Positions 29,321 through 30,864 of a stretch of 30,864 bases of DNA are shown in pieces. The position numbers and the translations under genes are program-made. Positions within the stretch are counted from its first letter, which is position 1, and every line of letters starts with the position of its first letter. Source of the DNA: Gnetum montanum (lineage: Eukaryota > Streptophyta > Gnetopsida > Gnetales > Gnetaceae); contig MNCI01036181.1 of NCBI GenBank assembly GCA_015680685.1, positions 162,030 to 192,893 on the forward strand. Direction: 5' to 3'. A model generated the notes under the pieces. It made no database searches and was not told the DNA's origin. It saw nothing but the letters and a program-made list of their open reading frames with translations.

Positions 29321-30740
29321 AAATCAATTGAAAAACCATTTGCACATGGATATCTATTGTTGCCCATACTATTAATTTTTTTCAAGACTTATTTAGGACA
29401 TGGTATCATATTAAGGATGTGAATATCTTAGATAGAAGGCTCAACATCCATGACCCTCAACACTTTCTTTAGAGTATTATGATCAACCACTAAACCTTTA
29501 TCCAAAAGATCTTAATAGAAATTCAAAGAAAGATTGAAAATTTAAATAGGATTATATGTGATTATTCCATTTTTCTATTTAAATTAAAAAATCCTAGAGC
29601 TGACATGTTTGATTGAAGCATATTGGTGAGAGAAACAAGTGCTAGCATGATCTTGTAAAAGCTATTTTGTTCTAGATCTATACTTCTAAAACTAGTTTTC
29701 TACTACAAGTATCCTCCAAAGCTTGAAGAAGTTTCCATTCACATTCTCAAAGATTTGAAGACCAATCCATAATTTTCATCTTCTATTGGAGCTCATTCAA
29801 TTGCTTCTCCAGATCGTGCTTGAATTGACGTCAATTTTTTTTTACATTTTTAAATAACCTTGAATTATAAAGTCCCTAATACTATTTGACCTTGCTCATA
29901 TCACATAATTTATCCCATTGTACCTAATTGATTCCAATAAATTTTCCCACTGAAAAATTAATTTCTAATGTAGAAATTTATTTTTAAATAAGATAGGTTA
30001 ATGATTTGAATAATTTCGAGAAAGATGATTAGTAATTATGAAAGGGAAATATTAGCATCAAGAAACTAAAGTAAAAAGCCTATCTAATTTACATAAAATT
30101 TGATTTGTATCTAGATGTTAATTTGAGCATGTATATAAAGCACCAACTAAAAGAATTGCTATGAAAGAAAAAAAAATTCATTGCATTAATAAAGGAAGAA
30201 TGGGTAGCCATATTTCAACATATTTCAAGCTTCTTTGTAGATCTGAAAACACAATTAATATCCCCAACAAAAAGCATTTTATGTATGATATTTTCAAATT
30301 TAGATGGGAAATGCTCCAAAATAGTAGCCCTATGTTGAACCTTTGAAGGATAATAACATTTTTCAAAATCTAATTAGGTGAACTTAAAACCTTGATTGTC
30401 AATAGATTAATCTTAGAGCACAACTATTTAAGATGATATCTTCTAATTAGTTCACCTAATTAGATGATATCTTCTAGTTTTCACAATCAACCTTGATTTG
30501 CCTTGATTAATCTTCTAGTTTTCACACCACTACTTGTTCCCAATTCAAAAACTTTCTTTTATTCTTCTTCTGATGAAGAATCAGTCTTAGAATCTAGAAT
30601 ATCTTTTGAAACTTTGAAACTTTCCAAACTATCAAATTTCTTGGTCATGAACTGAAAATAGTATCTAATTCTTAAGCCTTATCAATAATTGTTGATGTAC
30701 TAAAAGTATAAGGCTTATGAACCTAGAGGCTTAATTTTCA
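29321..30740. other. Unassigned AT-rich region with short duplications
   Basis: No convincing gene. Around 30365-30530 the words CTAATTAGTTCACCTAATTAG, GATGATATCTTCTA and CCTTGATT...AATCTTCTAGTTTTCACA recur. On the minus strand, an ATG at 30648 opens about 30 codons with a serine- and acid-rich end (DSKTDSSSEEE). It lies just downstream of the second element's primer site, so it may be the start of that element's leader or gag, but it is too short to judge. The LINE presumably ends somewhere here. Confidence 0.4.
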
Positions 30741-30758
30741 GCCCTCCTTCTAGCGCCA
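30741..30758 (-). promoter_or_regulatory. Primer binding site of a second Tat-like element
   Basis: The minus strand reads TGGCGCTAGAAGGAGGGC, seven bases after the LTR edge. It is nearly identical to the site at 27213-27230, indicating another element of the same broad group and same strand whose 5' LTR begins at 30766 and runs off the window. Confidence 0.8.
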
Positions 30759-30765
30759 AAAGAAC

Positions 30766-30864
30766 TGTTGGCGACCGTTTGGGACGCGACCGTCAACGAG
30801 TGTCCTCGAACAGGATTNGTTTGTTGTGTGTGAACTACAAATGACTTTACTTTAAAGAGATTCA
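30766..30864 (-). repeat. Inner end of the 5' LTR of the second Tat-like element (partial)
   Basis: The plus strand starts TGTTGGCGACCG, giving a CA-3' end on the minus strand directly before the primer site. The first 45 bases hold seven CpG, far more than elsewhere in the window, and an N is present at 30818. Only 99 bases are inside the window. It shows no similarity to the LTRs of the 9539-28700 element. Confidence 0.65.

Noticed and set aside
30170-30370. Minus-strand reading with L-F-V-G-D-I-N-C-V-F, like a LINE endonuclease G-D-F-N motif
   Set aside because: Only one short motif, no flanking endonuclease motifs, and opposite in strand to the neighbouring LINE.

Overview
The window is plant nuclear DNA made almost entirely of nested, decayed retrotransposons; I see no intact host gene and no rRNA, tRNA or CRISPR. 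It is AT-rich and poor in CpG. It carries LTR retrotransposons of plant type (Ty3/gypsy of the Tat lineage with an archaeal-type second RNase H, and a Ty1/copia-like element with an initiator-Met primer site) and a plant-type LINE. This suggests a seed plant with a large, repeat-rich genome, possibly a gymnosperm; the species cannot be read from the sequence.

Layout. A plus-strand LINE (ORF2 with reverse transcriptase) is the host layer. Its pieces lie at 2042-2484, 8757-9538 and 28701-about 29320, with a less certain upstream piece near 1-680. A copia-like element with two LTRs, a tRNA-iMet primer site and a decayed gag but no recognisable pol (2485-8756) interrupts the LINE inside its RT domain. 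A second, much larger element (9539-28700, minus strand) interrupts it again just before the conserved LINE segment downstream of the catalytic region; it is flanked by the 5-bp duplication CTTAC/CTTAT, and the LINE frame resumes across the insertion. At the right edge (30741-30864) are the primer site and LTR edge of another Tat-like element, also minus strand.

The large element reads, on the minus strand: 5' LTR (28700-27236), primer site, repeat-bearing leader, gag with a zinc-knuckle-like motif, protease, then a 6.3 kb spacer, then RT, RNase H, archaeal-type RNase H, integrase, a tandem-repeat 3' region and the 3' LTR (11127-9539). Its enzymes are full of stops that look like cytosine deamination (CAG to TAG, CGA to TGA), and one integrase catalytic aspartate is lost, so this copy should be inactive.

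The most interesting part is the spacer between protease and RT. It holds a plus-strand (antisense) multi-exon pseudogene, about 17650-22591. Several exon junctions show consensus splice sites with matching codon phase, and one intron has a TACTAAC branch site. A gene captured in antisense would keep its introns through retrotransposition, which is what is seen. Tandem arrays sharing one core word (AGTTTAA, one base, GYCAT, or close variants) lie on both sides of this cassette, and a related 38-bp array lies after integrase. Two of the arrays abut stop codons (protease and integrase).
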